Assembly: GCF_003945595.2 (NCBI RefSeq)
Contig: NW_024103718.1
Coordinates: forward strand, 1,116,001 to 1,180,000
DNA from: Pipra filicauda
Taxonomy: Eukaryota > Chordata > Aves > Passeriformes > Pipridae
Length of the DNA stretch: 64,000 nucleotides
Direction of reading: 5' to 3'
The position numbers and the translations under genes are program-made. The notes under the pieces are model-generated. The model was given only the letters and a program-made list of their open reading frames with translations, ran no database searches and was not told the DNA's origin. Shown piece by piece: positions 1 to 14,176 of this stretch (positions are counted from its first letter, which is position 1; the number at the start of each line of letters is the position of its first letter).

Positions 1-3000
1 TGTAGGAATCAGAGGCAAAATATAGATTAGCTTTTTGCTCAAGTGAGCGGGTGAGGTCCTGAGTACAAACAAGTAGTAAACCTATTAAAGCAGAGTATCC
101 TTCCCATATTTTTTCCCCAAAGTAAAAAACTCCTCAGGCTTTGAAATGCATAAAATTCTCTCTGAGGGAAGTGTATTGGGCTAGCCTCTTCTGCCAAACA
201 GGTGTTATAAATAGACTATCTCTAGTTACAGGTCACAGGTGTAATTTTTCCTAACTTAATGATTAGTACTGAAGTTCAGGAGTACATTCACTGCTAACTC
301 TTCCCAGAAATATTTTGAAGACATACATTTTAAGAGGATTGGGTTATTTTATTTATTCATACTTTGCTCTTTTCTGTATTAATGGCATCTTAAAAAAAAA
401 TCCTTATAAAATAGAAGTTTTACAAATCATACAAAGAATACACATATTCTAAAGAAATTTTGCATTTAACACTAAGTATTTCAAAACAGAATTGCATTCT
501 GGAATTAAATTGTTGTTACATCATGCATTTAAAATAGATAAATATATGCATGTTCATACAGCATCTGACTCTACTAACTGTATAGCTCTGAGAAATCTTT
601 GCAAGTCTAAGAACATGAATGTTTGGGGAACAGAGACAAAAAATGCTTGTCTCATCCTCAGGGGCTGTGAATGACACCAGGATGCCCTAACCTCTCAAGG
701 GGGCTGTGCTTGAAGTGAGGTTCATGAGTCATTTCTTTCTCTCACCCTCAGACTGACTCAAGCATTTTTATAAAAGCATAACAGAGGTAGGCAGGTAGCT
801 GACAAAAGACACTCTGGCACTCTGGGAGCAGCTGGGACATGCTGGGCCTGCTTAGGAGAATTTCCTCCTCACTCAAGGAGCTACAGGTTGCAAGACCTGC
901 ATTTCAGAGTTGCCAAGATGACATTACCCAACTTATCTGTGATTTTATCAAAATTATTTCAGATATTCAGATTATTTTATTAAAAAATTTCAGAAATTAA
1001 CAGCAAAAGAATACAAGACGAGGTAAATAACCGTGCTTACATTGCTGTGGGCATAATCAGAGATTTTACTTAAATTATTTTAATAAGTCTATCCTCTCTG
1101 ACTGTCAGAGATGATATTTCAGATTCAAGAAATCTCTGAAGCACATTAGATAGACTGTTGAAACTTTCTTTTTTTTTCAATGAGCAAAGAATAAACACAA
1201 CAGGTTCCTATACCAAAAATCACAAATGTTGATGCAATGTTCTTACTCGGTTTTGATAAGAGTTGGTGTCTTTGTCAGTATTCTCCTAGTGTTCCTCTTC
1301 AAGACAATGGTCATTTAAGAATCTATGGTGGTCCACAGGGAGTTTCTGAATTAAAACTTGTCAATAAAAAGGCTATTTAGAATATCAGACATTTAAACAA
1401 CAGACATACTACTGAAGCATGTCACTATCCTAACACATACTTCCTTTCACATATGATAGTAACACCTTGAAGACTAAGCAGCATGACAGAGTAAAGTCAC
1501 TGTTTTACAAATCAACACAGGTCAGACAGACTTTTATAAATCCTGCTAGCCAGTGTACTATAAACAGGAATCTATGGCAATCATTTGTGATGCAGCATCT
1601 AAACATATATAGCATGGCTATTAAACAAAAATATTCTAAGATGCTTGATGCATAGGGAAAAGGAATGCAATAGGATACTATTCAGTAGAAAATGCTCAGA
1701 AAGAATTGTTCTTTCTACTCTAATTCATAGTTTCTTTCAGAAACTTTTACAGACCAGTATCCTATAAATGAATGTGACTTAACCTGTTAAGAAGTCATAT
1801 AAAGTATGTTTCAATTTTATTACCTCATTTTCAATCTTATACCAGGAAACTTGTAAAGTTTTTGTTAATAGTTCACCATCGAAGTTCCCAAGCAATATTT
1901 CAGTGTGTGGGAAAACACCAAAACTGAAGCACTCAATGTCACTTATTGGCCTCTGTTTTTGCTTCTAAATACCTGATGTTCTCTGTACTGCTTTTCCTCC
2001 ATTCACAGTCAAACCATTTGTGCCAACACACCAAGGATGTTAAGAGTGTTCATTTGACAAATTATACTCAAAGTCAATTCTTGCAGTTTGCAATGAAAAC
2101 TAAGTCAATATAAGAGGTATTTTGGAGAAAAGAAGAAAGTCTTGAATAAGTCTTCACTTAAGTTATCTGGTTGATTTCATATCTAATAGGAAATGTTGAC
2201 CAGAATGCAAAACTGAAATTATGAACTGATTTCCATAAAATCTCTAATAGCTATTACCAGTTAGAAAATATCAATATTATCTAACATAATCTTGAAATGT
2301 TGCAAAATATTCAAATTTTTCCCCTTAATTTTTATTAATTGATATTTTAATTTAATTGATATAAAATATAATCCATCAGCTTCAGGCTTTCAAAAATATT
2401 GATTAAATGCACAAGATGCCAAGTTTTTGAAATTTGTTTCTCTGCCTCAGGGATCTTGATATTAAACTCTGTTATTAAAGGAAAACTAGCTGAAGTTATA
2501 ATAATGAGTTTAAGCAATATAGAAGTACCTGTTGTATTTTTAAGAAGGCCCACTAAATTACAAGTTTTAATAAGGGAACCAAACTGTTGCAGCATAGGAC
2601 TGTTTAAAATCCAAGCACAAGGGATACTGAATCAATGACCTTACAGAAATTCAGAAATACAGTCAGCAGGCAGAGTTGTCATTTCTGCATGACATGGTAT
2701 CACTGATGTTTTTGTGACAGGTCCCATTCTTCATAAAATTATACTCACTGACTCAAGTAAATGTTCACCCTCTGATATCTTACTCACAGCATCTGCTGTG
2801 GTGGCTTGAAGCTTTGATGACAAGCTAACCTGGTTGCAGTGTTCTCTATCAATCTGTACTAACACTTAAAGCAAAAAAAAGTACTGAACCATTGCATTTT
2901 CCAGCTCTTTTAAATGCATCATTAGTATCAGATTTATTTAACTTTGTCACTGACTCAGAAGTTTGTGGTCAATTCTTTCTAACATCTTTAGTATAAATTA

Positions 3001-6000
3001 CCAAATCTGCAGGTAGAAAAGTACCCCTTGGTTTTAGCTGATGTTTAACTTCCCCTCTGATTTCTTCTTAAATAGGTGATGTGTCACTAGTTCTCTGACA
3101 TTTTCCCAGCTTTCCTTTAAGAAAAACAATTCATTATTTCTGTCTTTTCTTCATCATGCTTGACAACTTCATAATTCAAACTCATACCAGTGCAGAAATT
3201 CTGATATGTCAGAGCTCAGATGTTTACTGAACTACTTGCCATGCACATAATCTTTACTGGAGTGTCTAACAGTGTCTAACTGCTTCAGTCACTCACTCTT
3301 TCCTTCCTAAATTAATATATTCTCATGATTTAATATTCCTTAAGAGTCTGAGTAATGTCAGTCACATAAGCTATCACTTGTACATAGAATATATTCTATT
3401 AAATTAATGGAATGTATACTAAAAACACTGCATATAAATAAGCACTTTAAATTTCAGAACTTGTAGGAAAATAAAACAGTCTTTCAGAATTTCAGTGCAG
3501 TTACGTTTTTTTAAAAATCTGAACCTTAAATATTCTGGAAGATTTGACAGGTATATGCTGGTTTAACGTTTGTAAGATAAATAAATACTCTGAGCCACAC
3601 AATAATTTCTGACTCTCTCAATTTTATCATTTGAGAAACAGTCACATAATATATTAACTTAGCATAAAGAACTCAATCTCACAATTTTGCAAGGTGTCAT
3701 GCAAGACAGCAAAGGGTCCCAAGACTGCTTCAAATAAAGGTGGTATATTCTTGGTAGAATAATAAAAGAATTCTCGAAAGAAATAATAAAATATCTGCAT
3801 TTGAGTACGAAAAGTGTTGTTTACCAACAATCCTCAAACACAGGCCCAGTTTATTTTCCTGTTTCCTTTATCTGCTTCCAAAAGCCCTGACTGTTTTCAA
3901 GGCTTCCTGCAATAATTCTTCATGATCATAATTTCCTTTAGCTTCACCAGTCATACAGTGTCATGGCATACAATGGCATATAATCTACATCCATTACAAA
4001 AGCAACCACATTTTCCTTATCATGTTCACATTGGTTTTAATTTCTGATAACATGATAACTTATCAATTCTTTTTGATGTTATAGAGCATGTTGTTGTATT
4101 ACGGAATTACTTCCTTACTCTACAGAAAGCTTGAAAATCCTATTTGTTTTAAAGTAAAACCTGCATTGATATTCTCTAGCTAAACTAGTTTATCAGTTGG
4201 TCTCCTAGCATGGAGGAATATTTTTTCTTTTTTTTTTCCCTTTCTTTTGGTGGGGGAGTCAAAATGTTAAATAAATATGCAACATTAAAGGAAAACATGA
4301 AAATGTAAGAATAAACAAAATTTTAAAAATGATGCAATATAAAAATATTCTCATTTTTATAAAAATAAAAGCTTACTTCCCTCAAGGGACTTTCACTGAA
4401 CTGAGCTAAAATCAGCCAGGAGGATAGCAGCACACAGCCTACAAGAGCTACAACCTCCAAAGCTTGTGTCATGTTTTCCTAACCTCCTCCTTCCCATTGA
4501 AAAATGTGTGCCAATCATCATTCATGCATATTCAGACCCAGCTGAAGTTAGCAGTTCCCAGATTTCGAGAAGTGAGATAAAAGAAGTGAGAAAACCCACA
4601 GACTGCTGCTCAAGCCATAATCTGTAACTGTCTTGAGACAAGCTGCAACCCAGAGGAGAAAGATGCTCCCTAAACAGGCTAATTTAGTCAGGCAAAGTCT
4701 TCTGGAAGCATCAAAATGACCTTTATACCTTCACATCTATTATTTAATTGTATAGTCCTTTAAAAGAAAAGTAATACTGGATTAACTTGGAACAATTTCT
4801 TTACTGGTTATCTATCTAAAATTTTGGCAGAAGTTAAGCAGAAATATTGGCTCTGGGTTTGTTTGATTTTCTTTTTTTTTAAGTAATGGAGAACTTCAAC
4901 TAAGTACTACTACTGCAACATTATGGTCAAATTGTAGCAGCACTTCACATATTTACATTATACTTTAATGCCCAGAGAATGTCCCTCCGTTAAAAAAAAA
5001 ATCATAGAAGCTTCAACAAATTGATTTTGGTCTCTTCAGTAAAGCAAAATGAATATTCAAATCCAGTTCCTCAGTGAGACCCCACAAAAAATCTTATCAG
5101 ATTGCAACAAAATTCTGCTGTCATTTGAAATAGCACAGGAACCAGCAGAATACTTTCCACTTCCCTAAGTAGCTTTAGGTTGAAGGGACTGGCAGCGCTT
5201 TCCTTGTCCCATCATACTAGACAAATCTCTAAGTTCTACACATTCCCAATGAAAATATTTTTCAGTGAGATAAGGATTAAATAGCAGAGATTTGTAATTG
5301 CTCAATAAAAATAACCCAAGGAGGTTGTTTGGCTGCTTTATACCCACCAAATAGCAGGAACAAGTAAGGGAGGTAACCTAGAGGTGTTCTGCTCAGTCCA
5401 AGTTAGAAGGTATTTGTCTTTGACCCTAATGAGAAAAGAAAAAACAACAGGGCTGCAAGAAGCTTTGCCCAGGTGGTACCAACTCCTTCTTGCTTCAGCC
5501 TTCTGCGTGGGGTACTCATGTATTCATGCTCTCAACATCTCTGAAATGCTGCTGTGGGTGTAGTAAAGCATCTTCTGACAACATATGGGACTGAAACAGA
5601 TATTTCCTTTAATAGAGGTTAATTGCCAAAATGCATTTTTGTAGGAAATTCAATGATTCTGTTCTCACTGAACTGGTCAGCATCTGTGGCAGACAGCATT
5701 AAAGGCAGTAAGGCCCTCCAAAACTGTGACGTGGTAAAATTGTAGCTGTGCTCTGATCTGTTCGTTATATGTCTCTCTTTTCACTGATGAGACACTTTCA
5801 GTGAAAGGAAACTTGAGGGGGGAGAAGTAACAATGCTTCACTGAAAACAGTATTCATTGATTTAGTTCTAGCACCAGAGCATGGTGATTTGTTAATTTAG
5901 GCTTCTGCAGTTCCGCTAAACTTAGTAAGTGATGTCATCAAGCCCAGAAGCAACTCTAGAAATACACAATTTCTTTTCAGAGAATGAAATCATCTGAAGG

Positions 6001-9000
6001 ACACAGGCAGAGCTGGATGAAAAATAACAAAATTCACAAAAAATATTATGAAAGTTTTTTCTTCAACTTTTTATAGTTTGACATCTTGTGAAAAAGGAAC
6101 AACAGCTACCTCAATGTCCTCTCCACCAAAAGCACATGAGCCAGAAAGGTACTACACCAGTGTGTACACAGACACATGTGTCTAAGTTTGTCACATTTCA
6201 ATGAAATATCTTAAACTTTGAAATACCACTTATTGCAAGACAGATCTGTCTCATTTTAAAACAGAAATTAGGTTCTAGAAAACCCTATCAAAAGTAACAA
6301 TTGAAGACATGCTTGATTTTGATAAAATTAGATTTTTTTTTGTCAGAGACAAGTGAGATATTGGAGCAAGAGCTATTTGGAAATAATTTCTACCTTGAAT
6401 ACTTCATCTGAATACAGGCACAAGGACAAATTCCTGAGGTTTAAACAACAAGATTGTAGCAAAACTTGGTTGCTTTTAAATAAAACTGCAGCCCCCCAAC
6501 AAGCTGTGCGCAGGCAAACTGGCCTCTCTAAGTCTCTGATCAGGATAGCTGGGAATCAGTGTAAATTTTATTCAGAAAAAATAAAAAGAGGAGGAAAAAA
6601 CAAAAAAGCAGCTCAGAAGGTGTTGTAGCAATATGGTTTCTGTAGCAATAATCCCTTGGGATTATACTTCACCTCCACCTCATTGCAGGCTCCCAAAGTT
6701 AACATCAAGCAGTAAATCTCTCTGAAGTAGTGCTGACATACTGAATTACTTAAACAAGAAATTCTTCATAATAAGGTGTTTTCAAAAGCAGATAATTATT
6801 TTGCTGCAGTTCTGTTGTATAGCTAAGAAGTCAGAAAATGAAAGCATCCTCCAAACATGTTGTAGGTGATATCAGCACTGGGGGCTGTCAGTAGGAGGTG
6901 AATAACTGAATTCTCCCCTCAGAAAATGATTTCACACTTTTTAAAGGAAGAATACATGGGGAGGTGGGGGGCAGAGCCGGGAAACTGTTTCTACTGCTCT
7001 TGCTGAGCTCAGAGTTTACTGTCATTAACTAGTTTCAGCTCACTAATATCCTTGAGGTTTTCTGCTCCGATCCCATTAAATTAGAAGTGTAAGGTAAGGA
7101 GGCAGAAAACAGAGTCTAGTGATACTGACCCTACTGGTGCAATGCCTAATGAACATGGAAATAATTATGCCAAATACTGATTCATATCGATACCACCAGT
7201 CCTCTTCCCCCACTTGAATCTCCTCTCTGGTCTCCTCGTCCTTGCCTCGCCTCCGAAGCATGGCTGCTGAAACAGCTCTTGGCATGGTGGCTGAAGCCCA
7301 GGGGAGCAGTAGCAGCTGGAATGTAACCTCTGCTGCTGGGACAGCAGCAGATGGGGACAGCTGATCTGAATCTTGGTATGGAAAGTGTATGGAAGAAGTC
7401 TTTCTGCACTGTTAAGCCACCCTCTAATGCATGCATTCAAGCAAGAGACTCTACCAGTCACCCACTTTGCTGGGTTGCGGTATGATTTTTGGCATGATTT
7501 GTTTTTCATGCTTAACATTGCTCTTTTTCCCTGAAGAGCAATAACTCATCTACATAGTGGGATGCATTATTACATACAACCCTGAATCCTATCCAGGGAG
7601 GGATGGTGCAGAAATACTGCAAGTCACAAAATCACACAAGAGAAAAATCTAGTTCTGAGTTTCAGATTTTGTATCTCCCTGTGCAGCTCGGCATCTGCCA
7701 TCAACATGATATTTTTCTTTCTAGATCAGGACATATGCCTCTTCATGCATTAGACAAGACTGGACGATGGATGACATCATCTGTATCTTTGTTAACCCAT
7801 TTTCAGGAATCTGGGGTCCTTAGAAGGTTGAATTTAGAAAGACAAGTAGTTTTTCCATGTGCTAAACCAAGATAATCTCCTATGTTTTGTTTCTTTTGGC
7901 ATATTATGCAAATTTTATAATTTATTTGAGCCATTTGCAACATTAAACATGGAATTGATCAGACAGTATGCACAACCAAATTGCACAACCACATGAGAAT
8001 GAGATCGTTTCCAAAGATAGTTACATTAAGCTTACATTTGCAGAATAAATAATTCAATCCTCACGCTTCACATTTAAATATTTATACAAATACACTGCTT
8101 GTCACAATTAGTTTGATTAAAATGTTAAGAAAAAGGAACTGTGAAAGAAATGAGACTTTATCCAGGAGGAGAAGCTATTCATGTTGAAGTAAATGATGTG
8201 AAAATACAGAAGTAGCAGCAGATCAGGAAGCGATCCTCCAAATCCACAAAAAGATCTGACCCCCAGTTCAGTCAGGGAAGGTTTTCTACCCATTTTTTTT
8301 TTTTTAGCAAACAAGACCCTAAGCTTATTTTCCTCTCTCTCTCATGGAAACATGAGACATATTTTCCTCTTTTTCCTCTTCTAAAAGTCTTACTTTTAGA
8401 CTGAAAAGACCGTGTAGTTTACGGACTATTTTCTGCATCATTTTCTTTTACAACATGATCAGGAAAAATTATTTGCTTCCACAGAACACTCACCACAGGT
8501 CCTTGAAAGAGGAAGGGAAACATTAAAGGAAAACCTTTCCCCTTTAGTCTCGAGTTTTTCAGGAAACCTCAAAAATCCTTCAAAATAGCCTCAGAGAAAA
8601 GTCACCTCAGAGAAAAACCAATGCAAGCCTGTTTATAGATCAGAATAGGGATTATTTCTGATCTATGTGAGGTCTGGTGCTACAAAGTTTAGGGGGACTG
8701 AATGACACTCCCTCTCTAAGAGGAAGAAATCAGTTTACCCCATCTCACTGGCACTAATTCTAATGTGACTAAGACTAACCCAGAGCTTCGCACATGATAT
8801 TTTGTAGTTCTACTAAGAATTCAAGCTCTGACTGTATGTGCAATACTGCAGAGCTGCTGCAACAGGACACGGATAGGCATGTGGGTCACCTTGATCTGAG
8901 ACAATTTATTCTGTGTTTTTCAATAATCAAAGGGAAAAAAGGATGACGGGTCTACTCCATCACTGGCCAAGTTCAAGCTGCAAGATCAAGTAAGAGCACA

Positions 9001-9232
9001 ATGTAAGAGCATTTACTGCACAGAACAATCAGCTGGTGAGAGGCATTCTGTAGGACAAGCCAGACTGCCAAACCAGCCTCCAACTCAAGCTCATGAGGGA
9101 TTTGCCTTTGCATCAAAGGGCACTGACTAGAGATTTTGTCCAGAGGACAAATAAAAAAATTCTTTTGTTTCTATCTAGTTATTTTGATATCATTTCTGGA
9201 ATAAACCTATGGGAGAGGCAGCCAGATTAGGA
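1..9232. other. AT-rich DNA without recognised gene
   Basis: I see no coding region, RNA gene or recognised repeat family here. Open frames are short (at most about 117 codons), leucine/phenylalanine-rich and of the kind expected by chance in AT-rich DNA. Two patches differ slightly. One near 7.18-7.40 kb is GC-richer with several CpGs and is treated in the findings. Short A and T runs at 4.22-4.26, 4.99 and 8.30 kb are ordinary low-complexity tracts. The stretch could be intergenic or intronic and the sequence does not decide which. Confidence 0.6.
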
Positions 9233-9289
9233 ATGCTGCAAACATTCACAAATGCTGCAAACATTCACAAATGCTGCAAAAATTCACAA
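9233..9289. repeat. 3 x 19-bp tandem repeat
   Basis: Three head-to-tail copies of a 19-bp unit beginning ATGCTGCAAAC start at 9233, 9252 and 9271. The third copy differs from the others by one base (A for C in the AAACATTC part). A fourth copy is abandoned after ATGC. The near-identity suggests a recent local duplication by slippage. I see no coding or regulatory meaning. Confidence 0.9.
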
Positions 9290-11749
9290 ATGCCTGTTGT
9301 ACCTTTGGTGGTGATTGGTGGTGCAAGAACATGAAGAGTGGGAAGAAAAGTGTGGGATGCTGCCTTTAACTGCCAAGAACCTGACAGGAGATTTATTTAT
9401 TTTTTGATTCAATGAAAACAAAGAATTTAGTTGTATCTATGAAGTAAGCTGAATGTAAGTGGAATGTGAGTGGAATTTGGCTTTTTTTATTATATATTTG
9501 GTTGATACGTTTCCTCATATTCCATTTTCCTCTTACCTTCCCCTCTCAAGTAAAAAATATGTCCTTTTTCTGAGAATGAATGCATTAATTAGTTTTAAAT
9601 GAAAGTGAGACCAAGAATACATTCAAAGAGGTGGTGTTTTAGTTTCCCAGTACCAAAAATGAGTACATGCAGCTTTGGGAAAAGCACTTTACCATTTGGA
9701 TTTAGTTTAGAAGAGCTCTAGCAGGCCTGAACCTGGTCACCTTTATTGCTGGCATCTGGAAGAAGGTTAAACATCATTACATACACTCAAATGAATCCAT
9801 AACCAAGGAAAGAACTATCACACTCACAGAATAAAAATAATAATAGATGGGTTTGACTATTTCTCCAAAGGTTGTCAAGAAGGAGAGAAACAGGTGGATA
9901 CTATGTAAAATCTCTACTTCCCTCCTATGCAGGCAAAAGTCAGGTATGAAACCACAGTCCTCAAGAAAGAAAATCAGCTAAATTCATACAAAGAATTGAT
10001 ATGGAGCTTTTGTTACTGATAAAAACTGCCACCACACCACAGATCTGCTCTTCCAGAGTAAAGGAAACAAAAAATAAAAAAGGAAGAGGCACCATAGTCT
10101 TTGCTTTTGTGGACAAGTTGAGGGGGAAGTTAGTACACATGATATGGGTGTTTATCAGCATGACTTTTTCAGGGAATGGATTACTAGAATGGTTCTTTTT
10201 TTTTCTTTTTATATGTCACCAAAACAGAGCAAAGAGCAACATTTCTGTGTCAGAGAGGGCAGCTATCTGGAACTTTATTATTATATTTATTACTACCTAG
10301 AGAGACTTCCACCCTAACAGTCCTTAATGTTGGCAACCTGCTGAGAAAAAGTAGAGTGCTTTAGCTGTTTACTGTACCTGTCAACATGTTTCTGACATTT
10401 TACAGTGACTGGGGAAAGGTTTCATTTTCACATTGATCATGTGGCAAATCAGTAATGACAAAAAATCCCATTGTAAAAAGAGTATTAAAAACCAGGACTT
10501 ATTGTAGGACCTCTGCGTCAATGGAATTCTTGCTTATTTTTTTCTTAACTGTTAGTAATTTAATGAAGCAGTTGTAGCAGAGAACACTTTACACCAATTT
10601 AACCTGAACCTGTCACTGAAAGAAACAGTCCTACAAGGTTGTTTGTAACCTGAAGAAACTCTCTAGCTCTGTTTATTGCTTAAGGTTTTGTGCCAGTCCA
10701 AGGCTCTGGCTGGCAGATGTACTAACAAGGGGCAAGGGGTGGATGATGTACTGGACTTTTCTTTTAGGAGTAGAGCTGATATTAAACATTCAGGAAAATA
10801 TGACCAAATATTTGGGGTATGGGAGAGGTTTGCCATTATTTTCCATCCCTTCCAATATAGACTGGGCAAAGATATAAAATCTCTGTTTCTCCCAAATATC
10901 ACACATATTTGCAGTGTCTCATAAGATTCAAAGTTACAAAAACATACAGATTAGCTTTAATAAGTTATTCTTCAAAGAGCCACGCAGTGCTGGAATCTGA
11001 GAGGTAGTGCTTCCCTTATCTCTCCATTGCCCCTGTTTTCTCCTTTATTTTGGTACTTAGCCATGATCATACCACTTCCCAACAGTCATGCAATCAAAAC
11101 ATATTTCATTCCATCAGTAATACAATAAATCATTTAGAAAAACATTATTCACTGAGTCTGACTCCGAAAAGAAAATATCCAGAGGTTGTAGAAGAGATCG
11201 ATCTTTTAACCATACCACTGATTTCTCTAATTTCACAATGTGTTACTCTCTAGTCATTATCCCTTGAATATGAGGATTTAGAAAAAAACAAGCTAAAAGA
11301 AAATCCATCATAAAACAGGAGAGAACAATAATGTTAACCAATATTCCATTCTCTGTAGCAAAGAAGAAAAAACAATTTCAGTGACATTTTTTGATTTTGT
11401 TCTCAAAGTGGCAGTAGATCTACTATACAAATAACTAGATCTTATAACTGTGTAATACTACATACCTTCAACATCAAATGCACACACTTGCTAAGTATAA
11501 GAAGTATTTGCTTGCTCATAGATAAGATATTTTGATTAAAATATTTGCATTTACACAAGTGAAAGCAAAATAAGAACCTAATCCCTTTTGGGATTGAACT
11601 AAAGTGAAATAGAAAGTTGACAATGTTTAAAAAAACAACAAATAAACAAATAAAGACCTGTTGTATTAAAGATGTGAATGGGCATGTTTTCTTTTGACAT
11701 TATAAGAAAGAAGACCATCTGGTCTTCATACCTCAGAGAGAAGAGTGTC
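9290..11749. other. AT-rich DNA without recognised gene
   Basis: I see no recognised gene or repeat family. Overlapping short open frames on both strands at 9.96-10.30 kb and 10.66-10.92 kb have no domain I recognise and are probably chance. Confidence 0.55.
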
Positions 11750-11826
11750 AGTTCAGTAGCCGCATGGTTAAGGTGTCTGACTTACTGCATTTGGACAGTA
11801 TAACTTTTTGGTTCGCGTCTCAAATA
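11750..11826 (+). pseudogene. tRNA-like relic (leucine/serine type)
   Basis: The stretch resembles the inside of a class II tRNA gene. An A-box/D-arm-like segment reads TAGCCGCATGGTTAAGG from 11757. An anticodon-loop-like CTTACTG follows at 11781. A longer middle part with GGAC is followed by a B-box-like GGTTCGCGTC at 11810-11819. Order and spacing fit tRNA-Leu or tRNA-Ser with a variable arm. The anticodon stem, T-loop and acceptor ends do not pair well, so it is not a working tRNA. It may be a decayed tRNA gene copy or the head of a tRNA-derived SINE. I see no clear SINE body or A-tail after it. Confidence 0.5.
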
Positions 11827-12693
11827 AAGTTTATCTCTAATGTGTCTAACAAGAAACAACTTTCTTCACGCTGCAGTGAAGAAACTTAATTACTTTTTGA
11901 TACAGTGAAATATGCCTAGTTATTCATTGAGACCTTTTCCCTTGTTCATTCAGTTGACCTTAGATCACCTGTATTAGATTCATTTACATTTTCTCAGGAG
12001 GAAACAGTAACCCATTTTGTATACATGCTTCCCAGTATTTTAAAGATACTGTCTGGGAGAGGGAAGGTCTTCAGGAAGAAGCCTATTGATTAGAAAGTTC
12101 CATTAGTTGCTACAAATATAGGGGTTTTAACTAGCTTCAAAGTGTTAACAGTAAAGACGCATTTGTGATGGGACACTTGTTAATATTCACAGAAGCACGA
12201 GGTCAAACCTTCTTAGAAAGCTAAGACTATGCATATGAAGTAGAAACATACTTTAATTTTGGTTTATGATCTAAACACTAACACTAAATATTATTCATTT
12301 TGCAAATTACATAAAACATGGTTCTAAAATCAAAAAGAATAACCCCATACTAATTCTATAAGTCTTTCAGACATGCAATTGTTCAGCTGAGATACCCATC
12401 CTGACAGAACCATGAGCAATCAGCCAATGAAGGTTTTTTTAGTTGTTTTTTTCTTTTCCTGTAGCCTAATGTTTCCCCTGTACTATCCAGAACCATTTTG
12501 CTCTGTAGTTAAACTGTAATAAAAAGGAATGCACTTTAAACACTCAGTAAGTCTAAAGAGCATGTTGTAGCTTCTGGAAGTATCACTATATACTTTCAGC
12601 AAACAGGACGTACAGATAATTTTCTTGCACGTTGCAGAAGCTGTCATACTGTCCCTGCACCTTGTATTTAAATGCATTTTAATTTTTATTGCA

Positions 12694-12712
12694 TAATAAT
12701 AATAATAATAAA
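12694..12712. repeat. (TAA)n microsatellite
   Basis: About six TAA/AAT units lie in a T/A-rich setting. It is an ordinary simple repeat. Confidence 0.85.
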
Positions 12713-14151
12713 ATTAAGCAAACTTCACAATTTCAAATTACTTAATTGGAAGCAAAAGGAGAAACAAAACATCAAGTTGTAAACTCACAAAATAGTGAAG
12801 ACAATATAGTAAACTGGTGTAAATTAGGAGAAGCTCAGTTTTACATCACTATCTCATGGTATGAATAAGAGCCGAGAAGAGCAAATAAAAGAAGGAAGCC
12901 ATACTTGGACACAAGGTGGGAAAGTTGCATCCTGTGTCTCTAAAAGAGCTCAAGGAAAAGTTTTGCCTTAAAGAAGGCATAAAGAATCTCGAACCAAGGC
13001 TATGTAGACTTCTAAAACTCTGAAAGCAGTTTTCAAAATCTCCACTGTTAAGTGCATTTGTAAAAAAAGATATATGCATTGTGCCTGTTTAGGAACTAAT
13101 GTGAGACATCTTAGGATATAATAAAAAAAAAAGATGACATAATTGCTAGTAGAAAACAATAGTTGTTTGAGGACGTGTTTATTTTTCCAAGAGCAAAGTC
13201 CAGCTATGTGAATTCTGTAATGTGATTCCTTTTGTAGTTTCTTTCTTAGTTTGCACTCCATACTATACCAGAAATGCTACAGATGATTTTGTCCCTGAGA
13301 CTTACCTCTAGCTTTGACCGATGTTTAAATATTCAAATATGTACAGAATGTATGCTGAATACTTGAGCAAGTAACTGTTGTTTCCCAGCAGCTATGGTTC
13401 ATTAAGTACAGGTTTTGCAATAAATTATTCAGGATGACACAGTTTCTAAGCAGACTTTCTGCTAAAAGTGTCACAAAGGACTAGAAAAAAAGCCTTATTT
13501 TCTAGCACTAAATCAGTTAATTTTTAGAGTAATAATGCAACCAAGAGTTTGAAAGAAAATGTTTATTTTAATTCAAGAAGAGATTTTTTTTACATGTCCT
13601 ATGTAAAAATATAAACCAGAAATTTTCAGCCTCTATTTTGAGATTATGTGTTGTATAAACACCAATAAATTTTCAAGGTTATCTACTTTATAGCAAGAAC
13701 TAATTTGAAATATTATAATTCCAAATACCAGGATACAAAGACCTCTGTTGGCTTTCAAAAACAGGTTAAAGATCAGTTTAACAATAAGAGTCTTCATAAT
13801 ATTCACTGTTCTTTGCACCTCTCAATGCCAATCACTAGCTAATAAAGATGGCACTAGTCTATAAAAGTTGCCCCAAATGGATGAACTAATGCATTTTGTT
13901 TTCTTATTTAGTTAGAATAAGTGGCCATCCTTCAATAGCTGCCATAAAAAGAAATACTATCTGTAAATTCAAAATTATTTAGGATCTTTCTATAATGACT
14001 TACTATGTCCTCCTTCCAAAACAAGGTAGTATATTACAACAGACAAATCTGCAAAGAATTGGGCTAGTCAGGAGAGTCCAGCAGACATCATTAGTCACAA
14101 ATAATACTCAAATGACAAAATGCCAAGAATATATGGGAAAATAATGACACC

Positions 14152-14176
14152 AAAAAAAAAAAAAAAAAAAAAAAAA
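14152..14176. repeat. (A)25 tract
   Basis: An uninterrupted run of 25 adenines is followed by GAAAG. It could be the tail of a retroposed sequence on the plus strand, but the sequence before it shows no family I recognise. I therefore call it only a simple repeat. Confidence 0.9.

Noticed and set aside
7165..7518. 117-codon minus-strand open frame
   Set aside because: It overlaps a CpG-bearing patch, but the peptide has no motif and the other minus-strand frame is equally open. It is probably composition-driven.
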